Assembly (NCBI RefSeq): GCF_900626095.1
Contig: NZ_UYZZ01000003.1
Location: 326,889 to 390,888, forward strand
DNA from: Clostridium rectalis
GTDB lineage: Bacteria; Bacillota; Clostridia; Clostridiales; Clostridiaceae
DNA: 64,000 bases
Direction of reading: 5' to 3'
The notes under the pieces were generated by a model, which was given only the letters and a program-made list of their open reading frames with translations, made no database searches and was not told the origin of the DNA. Position numbers and translations under genes: made by a program. Shown here piece by piece: positions 33,807 to 44,267 of the stretch. Each line of letters opens with the position of its first letter. Position 1 is the first letter of the stretch.

Positions 33807-34491
33807 TTAACTTACACACCTTTCCCCAAGAATACCCTATACCTCGTATATTCTTGATATATTTAGGATTAGATGGATTATCTTCTATTTTTTCTCTAAG
33901 TCTCCTTATATTTACTGCCAAAGTATTTTCATTGATAAAATTACCATCTACATCCCATAGTTGATTTAATATCTGATCCTTTGTTAGAATTTGATTATAG
34001 TTACATATAAGGAATCTTAATAATTTAAATTCTGTTTTGCTCAAAAATAATTCTTTGTTATTTTTATAAACTTTAAGTTCTTCATCATAAAATGCTATAT
34101 CTCCAGAGATTATACTTTTATTACTTTTAAGCTTTACATTTCTTCTAAGAACAGCTTTAATCTTTAACATAAGTACCATAAGACTAAAAGGTTTGATAAT
34201 ATAATCATCTGCTCCAACGTCATAACCTGTAACCATATCAACCTCTTGATCACAAACAGTTAAAAATATAACTAAAATATTCTTATTTCTAATCTCCTTG
34301 CAAAATTCAAATCCATTTCCATCCGGCAAATTAACGTCTAATAAAACAAGATCTATCTTCTCACTCTGGATTATTTTTCTAGACTCAGTCAAACAAGCTG
34401 CTCTAATAACGCTATACCCTTCTTTTTTTAGTTTAAAACTTATACCTCTGTTTAAGGCTTCATCATCTTCTACTAATAAAATAGTTGCCAT
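33799..34491 (-). CDS. OmpR-family response regulator
   Basis: 230 residues: a receiver domain with VEDD, the phospho-Asp in LVLLDVNLPDGNG (about 52) and Lys in YIIKPF. A winged-helix output domain follows, ending RGIGYSWGKV. It is the first gene of the block running down to the polyferredoxin. The ATG follows TGGAGGTG. A terminator at 34640-34676 separates it from the xylulokinase gene, so its promoter lies in the 34492-34640 gap. Confidence 0.93.
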   Translation of the reverse strand: MATILLVEDDEALNRGISFKLKKEGYSVIRAACLTESRKIIQSEKIDLVLLDVNLPDGNGFEFCKEIRNKNILVIFLTVCDQEVDMVTGYDVGADDYIIKPFSLMVLMLKIKAVLRRNVKLKSNKSIISGDIAFYDEELKVYKNNKELFLSKTEFKLLRFLICNYNQILTKDQILNQLWDVDGNFINENTLAVNIRRLREKIEDNPSNPKYIKNIRGIGYSWGKVCKLND

Positions 34492-34639
34492 TATAACACC
34501 TCCACAATATTTACATAATATAATACTATTTTCATATTAATAAAATATTTATGCAATAATATTTTTTACTTATATAACCTTTGATTTAAATAATTGAAAA
34601 TATACTAATTATTAATTTAACTTTTATAATTATAAAAAA

Positions 34640-34676
34640 AAAACTATCTTAGGACATTAATACCTAAGATAGTTTT
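34640..34676 (-). terminator. Intrinsic terminator of the symporter/xylulokinase transcript
   Basis: AAAACTATCTTAGG pairs with CCTAAGATAGTTTT around a 9-base loop, followed on the minus strand by a run of nine T. It is a textbook terminator. Confidence 0.9.
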
Positions 34677-34784
34677 AGTTTAAATTAGAAAACATTATTT
34701 TTAATTTTTACTTATCTTAACAATATATAATAAATATTTTACATTTCTTATTTTACAAAATAAAGAACTTACTATCATATACTC

Positions 34785-36257
34785 TTACTCTGTAATGGTA
34801 CGGAACAATTCTTTCATTGTTGGATAAATCTTTCTAAATTTTTGATAACCTTCCTCATATTTTTCTACTAAATCCTGTTCGGGTTCTACAGTATCAATTA
34901 TTTTTATAAGTTTATCTGACGCTTCTTTTACAGAGGAAAATTCGCCACATCCTACTGCTGCAAGAATAGCACCTCCGTAACCTGGACCTTCCTCACTTTC
35001 AATTACATCTACAGACAAATTCATAACATTTGCTATAATTTTTTTCCATAATGTACTTTTAGCTCCACCACCACAAATTTTAGTACGCTGTATTATAATT
35101 CCCAAACTTCTTGCCACTTCTAGAGAATCTCTTAAACCGTATGCCACACCTTCTAAAACTGCCTGTGTCATTTCCTCACGGGTAGTATCCATAGTCATTC
35201 CAGTAAAAGTTGCTCTAGCTTTAGGATCATTATGAGGTGAACGTTCTCCCATCAAATATGGTAAATAAAACACCTTATTTTCACCAAGTTTTACAATGTT
35301 GTTCTGTTCTTTTGCGTATTCTTTTGTCTTTAAAATCTCATCCATCCACCATTTATTGCATGAAGCTGCGCTAAGCATACACCCCATAAGATGATAATAA
35401 CCATCTGCATGGGCAAAAGAGTGTAAACCATTATTTTCATCCACACCAAATGTATTGCTAGAAATAAAAACTGTTCCAGATGTTCCTAATGAAATATTAC
35501 ACATTCCCTCACCAACTGTTCCTGTACCAACAGCAGCGGCAGCATTATCTCCTGCCCCTGCAATAACCTTTACATTCGAAGACAAACCCAAATTTTGGGC
35601 AACATCCAATTTTAAAGTTCCTACAACATCATAACTCTCATACAATTTAGGTAATTGATTTTCATTTATACCACATATTTTCATCATTTCTTTTGACCAA
35701 CATTTATTCTTAACATCAAGAAGTAACATACCAGAAGCATCCGAATAATCCGTACAATGGACACCACTTAAGCAATAAGCTAAATAATCTTTAGGTAACA
35801 TAATTTTTGAAATCCTTGCAAAGTTTTCTGGCTCCTTTTCCTTTAACCAAAGAATTTTTGGTGCAGTGAATCCAGCAAAAGCAATATTACCAGTATATTG
35901 AGAAAGCCTTTCCTTTCCAATAACTTTATTAAGATAATCTGTTTCCTTATCTGATCTACCATCATTCCATAAAATTGCTGGGCGAATTACTTTATCATGC
36001 TCATCTAAGACCACCAGTCCATGCATTTGACCTCCAAAACTGATTCCGGCAATATCTTCCTTTTTGCAATTTTCAACTAACTCTTCCATACCAGCCATCA
36101 TCTGAGTATACCAATCCTCTGGCTTCTGCTCCGACCAACCTTTACAAGGAAAATACAGTGGATACTCCTTAGAAACTGTATTATGAACTTTACCCTTCCC
36201 ATCCATTAACAATAATTTTACTGCCGATGTACCAAGATCAATTCCAATATATAACAT
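34785..36257 (-). CDS. xylB: Xylulokinase
   Basis: A 490-residue FGGY sugar kinase phosphorylating D-xylulose to xylulose 5-phosphate with ATP. Features: the N-terminal phosphate-binding GIDLGTSAVKLLLMD, substrate region GISFGGQMHGLVVLD with the catalytic Asp in WNDGRSD, GAGDNAAAAVGTG, and the C-terminal adenosine site ICGGGAKSTLWKK. Length and the GGQMHG motif are typical of XylB rather than glycerol or ribulose kinases. It is 23 bases downstream of the symporter gene and shares its terminator. The polyol dehydrogenase upstream would supply xylulose from xylitol. Confidence 0.92.
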   Translation of the reverse strand: MLYIGIDLGTSAVKLLLMDGKGKVHNTVSKEYPLYFPCKGWSEQKPEDWYTQMMAGMEELVENCKKEDIAGISFGGQMHGLVVLDEHDKVIRPAILWNDGRSDKETDYLNKVIGKERLSQYTGNIAFAGFTAPKILWLKEKEPENFARISKIMLPKDYLAYCLSGVHCTDYSDASGMLLLDVKNKCWSKEMMKICGINENQLPKLYESYDVVGTLKLDVAQNLGLSSNVKVIAGAGDNAAAAVGTGTVGEGMCNISLGTSGTVFISSNTFGVDENNGLHSFAHADGYYHLMGCMLSAASCNKWWMDEILKTKEYAKEQNNIVKLGENKVFYLPYLMGERSPHNDPKARATFTGMTMDTTREEMTQAVLEGVAYGLRDSLEVARSLGIIIQRTKICGGGAKSTLWKKIIANVMNLSVDVIESEEGPGYGGAILAAVGCGEFSSVKEASDKLIKIIDTVEPEQDLVEKYEEGYQKFRKIYPTMKELFRTITE

Positions 36258-36280
36258 ACCACACCTCCAAAATAATAATT

Positions 36281-37675
36281 TTAACTTCCAACTGACATGT
36301 TACTCACAATGTCTTTATCTTTTCTTTCATTAATCTCTAATAATATCTTATTATAAGAATCTTTATTTAAACGATAGAAAAATAAAACAGCTGCAGTTAC
36401 AATCCATAGAATTCCGGGAACGGTTGTAAATGAATGTTTTATTACTGAAATCACTGCCTGATTTTGCTGCTGATTTGCTACATATCCATACATCCCCATA
36501 ACACCTGCTAATACAGAAGTTCCTATAGCCATTCCAACCTTATTTCCCAATGATATAAATGCATATTGAAATCCATCATTACGTAGTCCAGTTTTCCATT
36601 CACCATATTCCACACAGTCTGGAATAATAGCATAAATAGCTGTATTAAACCCTGAAAAGAAAAACTGTGAAAGGCATGAAAAAGCATAAAATGGAACAGG
36701 AGATTCTCCTACAGTAAAAAAATACATACAAAACATACTAATTCCTGTTAGTAGTGCAAATATAGATGCTGATCTCCCCTTGTTTTTTGTAAGTTTAAAC
36801 ATAGATGGAAAACAAGCTGCTCCTATGATAGATGGAATAATAATACATAAAGAATAAGTACTAAACAATGCCTTATTTCCCTCTACATAAGTAAAATAAT
36901 ACAACATATCTGCATTTCTTCCATAAAAGGTCATACCAAAAAGAAACTGTCCAGCAAGTGCAATTAAGTATGGTTTGTTTTTTCCTACAGCTACCAACTG
37001 GGTTTTTAATGATACTTTTTGCTTTTCCGGTATTTCTACTACTTCTTTTGTTTTAGCAAAACAAAAAATATGACATATAGCAAATATAATTCCATATAAA
37101 ATAGCTGTAAAAAGATATCCATTTTTATCATTTCCTTTACCGAGTAGCCCAATAAGAGGAACTGTTATAATGTTAATAACACCAATAGCTGCCATGGCGC
37201 TAACAGAACGAGATGTATTAATTTGGGCTCGTTCTTCAATATCCTGTGTCATTGCTCCGCATAAAGTTCCATATGGAATATTTACACAAGTATATCCTAA
37301 TACCAAAATACAATAGGTTATTGCCATATAAATAATTTTACTAGTAGAAGACCAGTTAGGATGTGCCCAAAAAGTTAGCATCAATACAATAGCAGTTAAT
37401 GGTGCACCTATCAAAAGCCATGGTCTGTATCTTCCCCATCTACTATTTGTTTTATCGCTTAATCTACCAATTATCGGATCATTAAGAGCATCCCAAAACC
37501 TAGAAAACAACATGAGACCTGCTACAGCACTCATGCTAATACCAAACACATCCGTATAAAAAATCATAAGAAAATTTCCTACAAACATCCAACTGAAATT
37601 ACATCCTACATCACCCATGCCATAAGCAATTTTGCTGATTAAGGGCACCTTTACATTTGTTTCTTTACTTTCCAT
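36281..37675 (-). CDS. GPH-family sugar/polyol:cation symporter
   Basis: A 464-residue transporter with 12 helices of the glycoside-pentoside-hexuronide group (MelB/XylP-like). The family start YGMGDVGCNFSWMFVGNFLMIFYTD and the loop RFWDALNDPIIGRLSDKT match the conserved N-terminal motifs, including the Asp residues used for cation coupling. It imports a sugar, glycoside or polyol with Na+ or H+. Being co-transcribed with xylulokinase, xylitol, xylulose or xylosides are likely cargo. The ATG is preceded by AGGGGGA. Confidence 0.9.
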   Translation of the reverse strand: MESKETNVKVPLISKIAYGMGDVGCNFSWMFVGNFLMIFYTDVFGISMSAVAGLMLFSRFWDALNDPIIGRLSDKTNSRWGRYRPWLLIGAPLTAIVLMLTFWAHPNWSSTSKIIYMAITYCILVLGYTCVNIPYGTLCGAMTQDIEERAQINTSRSVSAMAAIGVINIITVPLIGLLGKGNDKNGYLFTAILYGIIFAICHIFCFAKTKEVVEIPEKQKVSLKTQLVAVGKNKPYLIALAGQFLFGMTFYGRNADMLYYFTYVEGNKALFSTYSLCIIIPSIIGAACFPSMFKLTKNKGRSASIFALLTGISMFCMYFFTVGESPVPFYAFSCLSQFFFSGFNTAIYAIIPDCVEYGEWKTGLRNDGFQYAFISLGNKVGMAIGTSVLAGVMGMYGYVANQQQNQAVISVIKHSFTTVPGILWIVTAAVLFFYRLNKDSYNKILLEINERKDKDIVSNMSVGS

Positions 37676-37754
37676 TTTAATCCCCCTCGTTTATAAATAC
37701 TTCTGGATTTCTAAACTCATTTGTATTATAAAGAATCATCTCTAATTTTTTTAA

Positions 37755-37800
37755 AAAACACCTTCGAAATTGTCATAAATTATTATTCCGAAGGTGTTTT
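37755..37800 (-). terminator. Intrinsic terminator of the polyol dehydrogenase gene
   Basis: AAAACACCTTCG pairs with CGAAGGTGTTTT, loop 22 bases, followed by T-rich sequence on the minus strand. It makes the dehydrogenase a separate transcript from the symporter and kinase. Confidence 0.8.
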
Positions 37801-37822
37801 CATAAAAGTTTAATTGCTATAC

Positions 37823-38878
37823 TTATTTTTCTTCAGAAATACGAATAACCGCTTTTACAATATCAGACTTATTATTTATACTGTAATCCATAGCTTTTTG
37901 TGCTTCATCAAGTGTGAATACATCTGTCACAATACCTTTTAGATTTACCTTTCCCGAAGCTACAGCACCAATTGCCATAGGGTAAATATGACGATAACGG
38001 AACACAGTTTTAAATGTAAGTTCCTTATCCAATGCAAGTCCCATAGGAAGTTTCATTTCTCCATCTTTACTGTAGCCAACAAGCACAATTGTTGCACCCT
38101 TCTTAGTCATTTTCATACACTGCACTGTTGTAATCTCTGTTCCTGCAGTTTCAATTGCTAAATCACAACCTAAATTATCTGTTAGCTTTATAATCTCTTC
38201 AACCACATTGACCTTACTTCCATTAATAACTCCATCTGCCCCAAGTTCTAATGCTTTTTGAAGACGTTTCTCCATAATATCCACAACAATAACTTTTGTA
38301 ACTCCCATTGCCTTTAATGCCATCATTGTTACCAAACCGATACATCCTGCTCCCATAACCACTGCTGTTTGTCCAACTTTAGCATTTCCCTGCATAGCTG
38401 CATGAAATCCTACTGCTAAGGGTTCAATTAGTGCTCCTTCCATAGTGCTTACATTATCCGGTAGTTTAAAACAAAGGTCTGCCTGATGGGCAACATATTC
38501 CTGAAAAACACCATCCACAGGTGGAGTAGCAAAGAAAATAACATCCGGACAAAGATTATAACGTCCTGTTTTACAAAATTCACAGTGTCCACAAGTTTTT
38601 CCTGGTTCTAATGCAACACGATCTCCAACCTTTAGGTGCTTTACATTGTTTCCTACTTCCACCACAGTTCCACCTGGCTCATGTCCAAGTACAAAAGGTG
38701 GTTTAACTACAAAATCTCCAATTGCACCTGTTTCATAATAATGTAAGTCACTTCCACAAATACCAACATACTCAAGTTTAACCAAAACTTCATCTTCTTT
38801 TACTTTAGGAATTTTATGCTCTTCTAATTCAATTTTTCCAATTTCATGCATAACCGCAACTTTCATTTTACCTTCCAT
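37823..38878 (-). CDS. Zinc-dependent polyol (xylitol/sorbitol) dehydrogenase
   Basis: A medium-chain dehydrogenase of 351 residues. Catalytic Zn ligands are in [12 protein letters not shown] and LGHEPGGTV. The structural Zn site has four Cys in [15 protein letters not shown], and the NAD(P) fold has [10 protein letters not shown] with the Asp of VVDIMEKR favouring NAD. The [11 protein letters not shown] stretch is typical of sorbitol/xylitol dehydrogenases. It probably oxidises xylitol to D-xylulose (or sorbitol to fructose) ahead of xylulokinase. The ATG follows AGGGGGA. Operator-like palindromes shared with the ROK gene lie just upstream. Confidence 0.88.
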   Translation of the reverse strand: MEGKMKVAVMHEIGKIELEEHKIPKVKEDEVLVKLEYVGICGSDLHYYETGAIGDFVVKPPFVLGHEPGGTVVEVGNNVKHLKVGDRVALEPGKTCGHCEFCKTGRYNLCPDVIFFATPPVDGVFQEYVAHQADLCFKLPDNVSTMEGALIEPLAVGFHAAMQGNAKVGQTAVVMGAGCIGLVTMMALKAMGVTKVIVVDIMEKRLQKALELGADGVINGSKVNVVEEIIKLTDNLGCDLAIETAGTEITTVQCMKMTKKGATIVLVGYSKDGEMKLPMGLALDKELTFKTVFRYRHIYPMAIGAVASGKVNLKGIVTDVFTLDEAQKAMDYSINNKSDIVKAVIRISEEK

Positions 38879-38922
38879 GATAGTTCCCCCTTATTTCTAT
38901 ACTTTTATTTATACTTAATTAA

Positions 38923-38939
38923 ATACTTTAATTATGTAT
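38923..38939. promoter_or_regulatory. ROK-type operator, imperfect
   Basis: ATACTTTA-N-TTATGTAT matches the perfect palindrome upstream of the ROK gene with two mismatches in the right arm. A further ATACTTAATTAAATA copy lies directly beside it at 38911. The position is just upstream of the dehydrogenase gene. Confidence 0.5.
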
Positions 38940-39042
38940 TTATATTATAATATGTGTAAACGTTTGTCAATAGAGCTTTTTTTGTTTTTAAATATATACA
39001 AAGCTTTTTTTGTATTCCTGATAAAACATTTTCAAATAAAAA

Positions 39043-39067
39043 AGAGGGGCCTTAAACTAAGACCTCT
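39043..39067 (-). terminator. Intrinsic terminator of the ROK gene
   Basis: AGAGG...CCTTA pairs with TAAG...CCTCT, and a T-run (TTTTTTATTTG on the minus strand) follows. It separates the ROK regulator from the dehydrogenase. Confidence 0.75.
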
Positions 39068-39085
39068 CAATAAATTTCTATTCAA

Positions 39086-40213
39086 TTATACTTGTGCACT
39101 AAATGTTTCTATAACTTTTAGTGCCGCACCTAAAGCCGCTGCACCAATTTTATAGTTACACGCTCTTACAAACATACCATCCTCTGAAAAGGTATTTCTT
39201 TTTGAAACTTTCTCTCTTATATCCCGAATATGATTTTCTATAAAGCTTCCTACATATCCTCCCAAAATAATATCACAATCTAAAACCATATGAATATTAT
39301 TAATAGCAATAGCCAAATATGTAGTATATATATCCCATATATCTGTAATATCCTTTTCTCCACATGTTAACGCTTCAAAAAAAAGATCTAACTTTCCATC
39401 CATAGCATCAGAGAGACATTTTGCTGAACAATACACATCTAAGCATCCTGATTTTCCACAATAACAAGAAACTCCATCTGGAACAACTGTCATATGTCCA
39501 ACCTCTCCGCATCGGAAATTTTGGCCCTGTACTAACTCATTACAATTTAAAATAGCTCCTCCTACTGTATTACTTAATGATAAATAAAAAAACCTTTCCT
39601 TTTTCTCCATATTAATTCCTTCTGCATATGCCCCCGCATTAGCATCATTAAGAAAATAACAAGGATAAGAAAAGAAACGGCTTACTGTATGAAGAGGCAA
39701 TGCTTTTAATCCTAACATATGAGAATAAGACACCACTTCTTTATCCAAATTTATGATTCCAGGAAATGAGATTCCGATTCCAAGGATTTTCTCCCGTTCT
39801 TTAACACTCTCATCTAAAAAACTTTCTAGCTTTTTATTTATCTCACTATAATAATTATCCTCCGCACTATATGGGTAATTATATCTATCATATTTTAATA
39901 TCTTTCCTGTAAGATTTGTCAAAAGAAAGTCAACATGATTTTTAGTAATATCAAGACCAACTGCCAATTTTGAATCAGCTACAACGGAAAATGCCTTTGC
40001 TCTTCTTCCTCCAGTAGATTGAAACTCTCCTACCTCCGCAATTAGACCACGTTCCATTAGCTCTTTTGTGTTTTGAGTCACTGTAGGTAGACTAATTTTT
40101 AGTTCATAAGAAATCTCAGGATTAGACGTTTTATCACACTTACAAATATATCTAAATATACGATTTCTATTATTCTTTTTTACTTCCATATTGGTAACTT
40201 GTTTTTTTGTCAT
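39086..40213 (-). CDS. ROK-family (XylR/NagC-type) transcriptional repressor
   Basis: A 375-residue repressor. Residues 10-70 form a winged helix (NPEISYELKISLPTVTQNTKELMERGLI). The rest is a ROK domain with the ATP-like phosphate loop AVGLDITKNHVDF, DNDANAGA-type FLNDANAGAYAEG, and the Zn-binding loop CYCGKSGCLDVYC. ROK repressors release DNA when the sugar or its phosphate binds. The gene precedes the polyol dehydrogenase, symporter and xylulokinase genes, so xylulose/xylose-type induction is likely. A perfect palindrome sits just upstream, pointing to autoregulation. Confidence 0.9.
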   Translation of the reverse strand: MTKKQVTNMEVKKNNRNRIFRYICKCDKTSNPEISYELKISLPTVTQNTKELMERGLIAEVGEFQSTGGRRAKAFSVVADSKLAVGLDITKNHVDFLLTNLTGKILKYDRYNYPYSAEDNYYSEINKKLESFLDESVKEREKILGIGISFPGIINLDKEVVSYSHMLGLKALPLHTVSRFFSYPCYFLNDANAGAYAEGINMEKKERFFYLSLSNTVGGAILNCNELVQGQNFRCGEVGHMTVVPDGVSCYCGKSGCLDVYCSAKCLSDAMDGKLDLFFEALTCGEKDITDIWDIYTTYLAIAINNIHMVLDCDIILGGYVGSFIENHIRDIREKVSKRNTFSEDGMFVRACNYKIGAAALGAALKVIETFSAQV

Positions 40214-40224
40214 TATACACCTCT

Positions 40225-40241
40225 ATACTTTATTAAAGTAT
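40225..40241. promoter_or_regulatory. Perfect 17-bp palindrome, ROK operator candidate
   Basis: ATACTTTA-T-TAAAGTAT, immediately upstream of the ROK gene. A related half site (CTTTAGTATA) follows at 40245. The same motif, less perfect, lies in front of the polyol dehydrogenase gene. Confidence 0.65.
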
Positions 40242-40330
40242 TTTCTTTAGTATATCATTTCCCCTTACACAGTGCAACAAATGCACATTTTATCACCTTT
40301 AAGTAGCACCATTTATATTTTATAAAAAAT

Positions 40331-40368
40331 ACACTTAGTAACTTATCTATACTAACTTACTAAGTGCA
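40331..40368 (-). terminator. Intrinsic terminator of the GntR regulator gene
   Basis: CACTTAGTAA pairs with TTACTAAGTG, with TATTTTTTAT following on the minus strand. Confidence 0.75.
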
Positions 40369-40395
40369 TTTTTATTTTCTTGGTAATAATTAACT

Positions 40396-41079
40396 TTAAT
40401 CACTATAACCATCTTCTTCCAATTTCTTTTTTCTTTTATGAAGTATTTTTTTAAAAATCTTATCAGCCGCCTTATAATGTTCTTCTGTAAGTGTCATTGC
40501 CAATAAATAGTTTTTATTTTTAAATGCATCCTTTATTTGCTTATGCATTTTAATACTGTCCTCCTGAATTTGAAGAGTTTCAGGCTCATAATAACTTCTC
40601 ACAAGCATTTCATGAAGTACATTGTATTCTTTAAAAAGCTTTTTCAATCTTGTATTTCTAGAATATTCAATAAATGCTTTGTGAAATTTATAATCATAAT
40701 CATAAAATTCATCTGTTCCTATACACTTTTCCTGTAGGAGAATATATTCTTCTACACATCTACAAACCTCTTCAGTATCGGATTTCTCAAAAGATAATTT
40801 TATACCTGTATTAATTACATAGAGAAGTATTTCATTTACTTCAACAAAAAAGTCATAATCAAAATCAACTACTGTAGCTCCAGTTTTATCAATAGATGTA
40901 ATAAGCCCATCTTGATTTAACCGATTTATAGCATCTCTAATAGGAGATGAACTAACTCCAAATCTTTTTTGTAATGATCTATTTACAAGTTTTGTTCCAA
41001 AAGGAATTTTTCTTTTTAATATTTCTACTTTTAATATATCATAAATTTGATCACTTAAGGTTTTTTTATTAATCAACAC
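40396..41079 (-). CDS. GntR-family regulator, FadR/FCD type
   Basis: A 227-residue regulator. The N-terminal winged helix (about 5-72) contains the GntR recognition segment FGVSSSPIRDAINRLNQDGLI. The remaining all-helical FCD-type domain has Asp/His residues (DEFYDYDYKFHKAFIEYSRN, and H at LTEEHY) that often hold a metal and acid ligand. It is downstream of the tyrosine transporter, separated by that gene's terminator. FCD regulators bind TGGTC-type half sites; such motifs occur at the tpl promoter (44120) and opposite (44231). I infer that it controls tyrosine breakdown. Confidence 0.88.
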   Translation of the reverse strand: MLINKKTLSDQIYDILKVEILKRKIPFGTKLVNRSLQKRFGVSSSPIRDAINRLNQDGLITSIDKTGATVVDFDYDFFVEVNEILLYVINTGIKLSFEKSDTEEVCRCVEEYILLQEKCIGTDEFYDYDYKFHKAFIEYSRNTRLKKLFKEYNVLHEMLVRSYYEPETLQIQEDSIKMHKQIKDAFKNKNYLLAMTLTEEHYKAADKIFKKILHKRKKKLEEDGYSD

Positions 41080-41164
41080 AATAATACCCCTGTCCTTTTA
41101 TTAATTAAAATAACAAAAATAACTCGATATATTATAACACTAATAGTTTATTATTACAATAAAA

Positions 41165-41186
41165 GTGGCGGAGTCTACTCCACCAC
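41165..41186 (-). terminator. Intrinsic terminator of the tyrosine transporter gene
   Basis: GTGGCGGAGT pairs with ACTCCACCAC (one mismatch) around two bases, followed by TTTTATTG on the minus strand. It is unusually GC-rich for this window. Confidence 0.8.
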
Positions 41187-41190
41187 CAAC

Positions 41191-42534
41191 TTAAAACGAT
41201 ACCTTCATAAATAATGCTATTATACATAAAAGCGCTGCAAATGGGACATAAAGATATTTACCCATATTGTACCATAAATCTCCTTTTTTTCTTTTAGCCC
41301 CCAAGTTGATTTCATCAAGTAAATCTTCTTTTTTCATAATCCAAAACCATGATACAGCACCTAAGGTTGCTCCAATTGGAATAATATATATCGATATTAG
41401 ATCCATCCATGGTCCCCATTTAAATATAGGTTCCATATTAACTCCTATACCAAAACAAATTACACAAAGTAATATTAACATAGGGATACGTTTTAGTTTA
41501 GGGAATTTATGCATTAATGATTCTCCAACAACTTCAAACATATTTTGTAAAGAGGATACTCCTCCAAATACTACTGCTGTAAATAATATTATTGCAAAAA
41601 TTCTACCGCCTGGTATATTTTGTAGTATTTTAGGTAGCGTCACAAAAAGAAGCCCAGGACCCGCTCCAACATCTACATTGTACGCAAAACAAGCTGGGAT
41701 AATTACTAATGCTGCTACCATTGCTGCAATTGTATCAAATATAGCAGTATTTTTTGCTCCGTCTACAATATCCTCACCTTCTGATAAATATGCACCATAT
41801 ACAATCATACCACTACCAGTTACAGATAACGAGAAAAAAGCTTGACCCATTGCCCAAATCCAAACCATAGGATCTTTTAAAACTTCCCATCTTGGAATAA
41901 ACATAAATTTATATCCTTCCATCGCCCCTGGCAATAAAGATACGCGAATAGCAAGAATTACAAATAATATAAAAAACAATGGCATCATAACCTTATTAGA
42001 TTTTTCAATGCTGTCTGCGCCAAGAGTTAATGTAAGCAATGTTCCTATAACAACAATCAAATGATATGGAATAACAGAATAATCAGACATGGAAAATGAT
42101 TCAAACCATACACCCGTATCTACAGTCATAAGACTACCCGTAACAGATTGAAACCATCCTTTAAGGACATAAGAAATGATTACTGCATAGCCTATAGCTA
42201 TACACATAGAACCTGCAAGTGGAATCCACCCAACAATTTTACCCAATCCTTCTTTGCCACCCGACTTCCATGCATTTTCATAGGCTCCTAGTGTTCCAGT
42301 TCTTGCCCTACGTCCAATTGCATATTCCGCAGAAAGCCCTACATAACTAAAAAGAACTATAAATATAAGATAAGCTACTAAAAATGCTCCCCCACCGTTG
42401 CTACCTAACTTATAAGGAAACCCCCAAACATTAGCCATACCTACAGCAGAACCCACACATGCTAATATAAATCCCCATTTAGATTCAAACTTAGCAACCA
42501 CATGAGTATTTTGAGTAACTTCTTCGGTTTTCAT
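41191..42534 (-). CDS. Na+-dependent amino acid transporter (SNF/NSS family), probable tyrosine uptake
   Basis: A 447-residue neurotransmitter:sodium-symporter-like protein with 11-12 helices. The N-terminal SKWGFILACVGSAVGMANVWGFPYKLGSNGGGAF is the hallmark substrate/Na+ site of LeuT-type carriers. The true start is ATG 42534 (MKTEEVTQ), preceded by GGGGAGG. It lies downstream of tyrosine phenol-lyase, from which it is separated by a hairpin. Tyt1 of Fusobacterium is a tyrosine-specific member of this family, so tyrosine is the likely cargo here by context; tryptophan or other amino acids are not excluded. Confidence 0.9.
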   Translation of the reverse strand: MKTEEVTQNTHVVAKFESKWGFILACVGSAVGMANVWGFPYKLGSNGGGAFLVAYLIFIVLFSYVGLSAEYAIGRRARTGTLGAYENAWKSGGKEGLGKIVGWIPLAGSMCIAIGYAVIISYVLKGWFQSVTGSLMTVDTGVWFESFSMSDYSVIPYHLIVVIGTLLTLTLGADSIEKSNKVMMPLFFILFVILAIRVSLLPGAMEGYKFMFIPRWEVLKDPMVWIWAMGQAFFSLSVTGSGMIVYGAYLSEGEDIVDGAKNTAIFDTIAAMVAALVIIPACFAYNVDVGAGPGLLFVTLPKILQNIPGGRIFAIILFTAVVFGGVSSLQNMFEVVGESLMHKFPKLKRIPMLILLCVICFGIGVNMEPIFKWGPWMDLISIYIIPIGATLGAVSWFWIMKKEDLLDEINLGAKRKKGDLWYNMGKYLYVPFAALLCIIALFMKVSF

Positions 42535-42628
42535 ACATTTCCTCCCCATTTTTAACCCTATAACAGGAGTCGTTATAAATTTCTATTTAGAGCAAATTAC
42601 ACCTTTTTACCATATCTATTTTCTATAT

Positions 42629-42651
42629 TTTTCGGGCATAAAGCCCGAAAA
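42629..42651 (-). terminator. Hairpin after tpl
   Basis: TTTTCGGGC pairs with GCCCGAAAA around ATAAA, flanked by T-rich sequence. It lies between tpl and the transporter gene and may terminate or only attenuate read-through. Confidence 0.8.
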
Positions 42652-42676
42652 TATATAATAATAAATTTTATTCCAA

Positions 42677-44089
<1,413 letters not shown>

Positions 44090-44119
44090 TCAGTTAAATA
44101 TATTTATGATGCATCATAC

Positions 44120-44130
44120 ATCACCGACCA
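44120..44130. promoter_or_regulatory. Operator-like motif at the tpl transcription start
   Basis: ATCACCGACCA (TGGTCGGTGAT on the minus strand) overlaps the predicted tpl start site. TGGTC-type half sites are typical of FadR-group regulators. An almost identical 11-mer lies at 44231-44241. Confidence 0.5.
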
Positions 44131-44135
44131 ACTTA

Positions 44136-44164
44136 ATTGTATAATGAAAAAAATGGATTGTCAA
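44136..44164 (-). promoter_or_regulatory. Vegetative promoter of tpl
   Basis: TTGACA, a 17-base spacer and TACAAT on the minus strand; the predicted start is near 44129, leaving a leader of about 60 bases. Confidence 0.8.
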
Positions 44165-44230
44165 GAAAAATATGAATTTTATATATTTTGATTATTTTCA
44201 TAATATTAAAAATATGATACTATTAATATA

Positions 44231-44241
44231 ATCATCGACCA
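44231..44241. promoter_or_regulatory. Second copy of the operator-like motif
   Basis: ATCATCGACCA differs from the tpl copy by one base and is in the same orientation. It overlaps a TATAAT box (44227-44232) in front of the divergent plus-strand membrane protein gene. Confidence 0.45.
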
Positions 44242-44267
44242 AATATAATATAATTGGAGGAAAGTCT

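Noticed and set aside
41267-41845. 192-codon plus-strand frame opposite the tyrosine transporter
   Set aside because: Antisense to a well-supported transporter gene and without its own signals.
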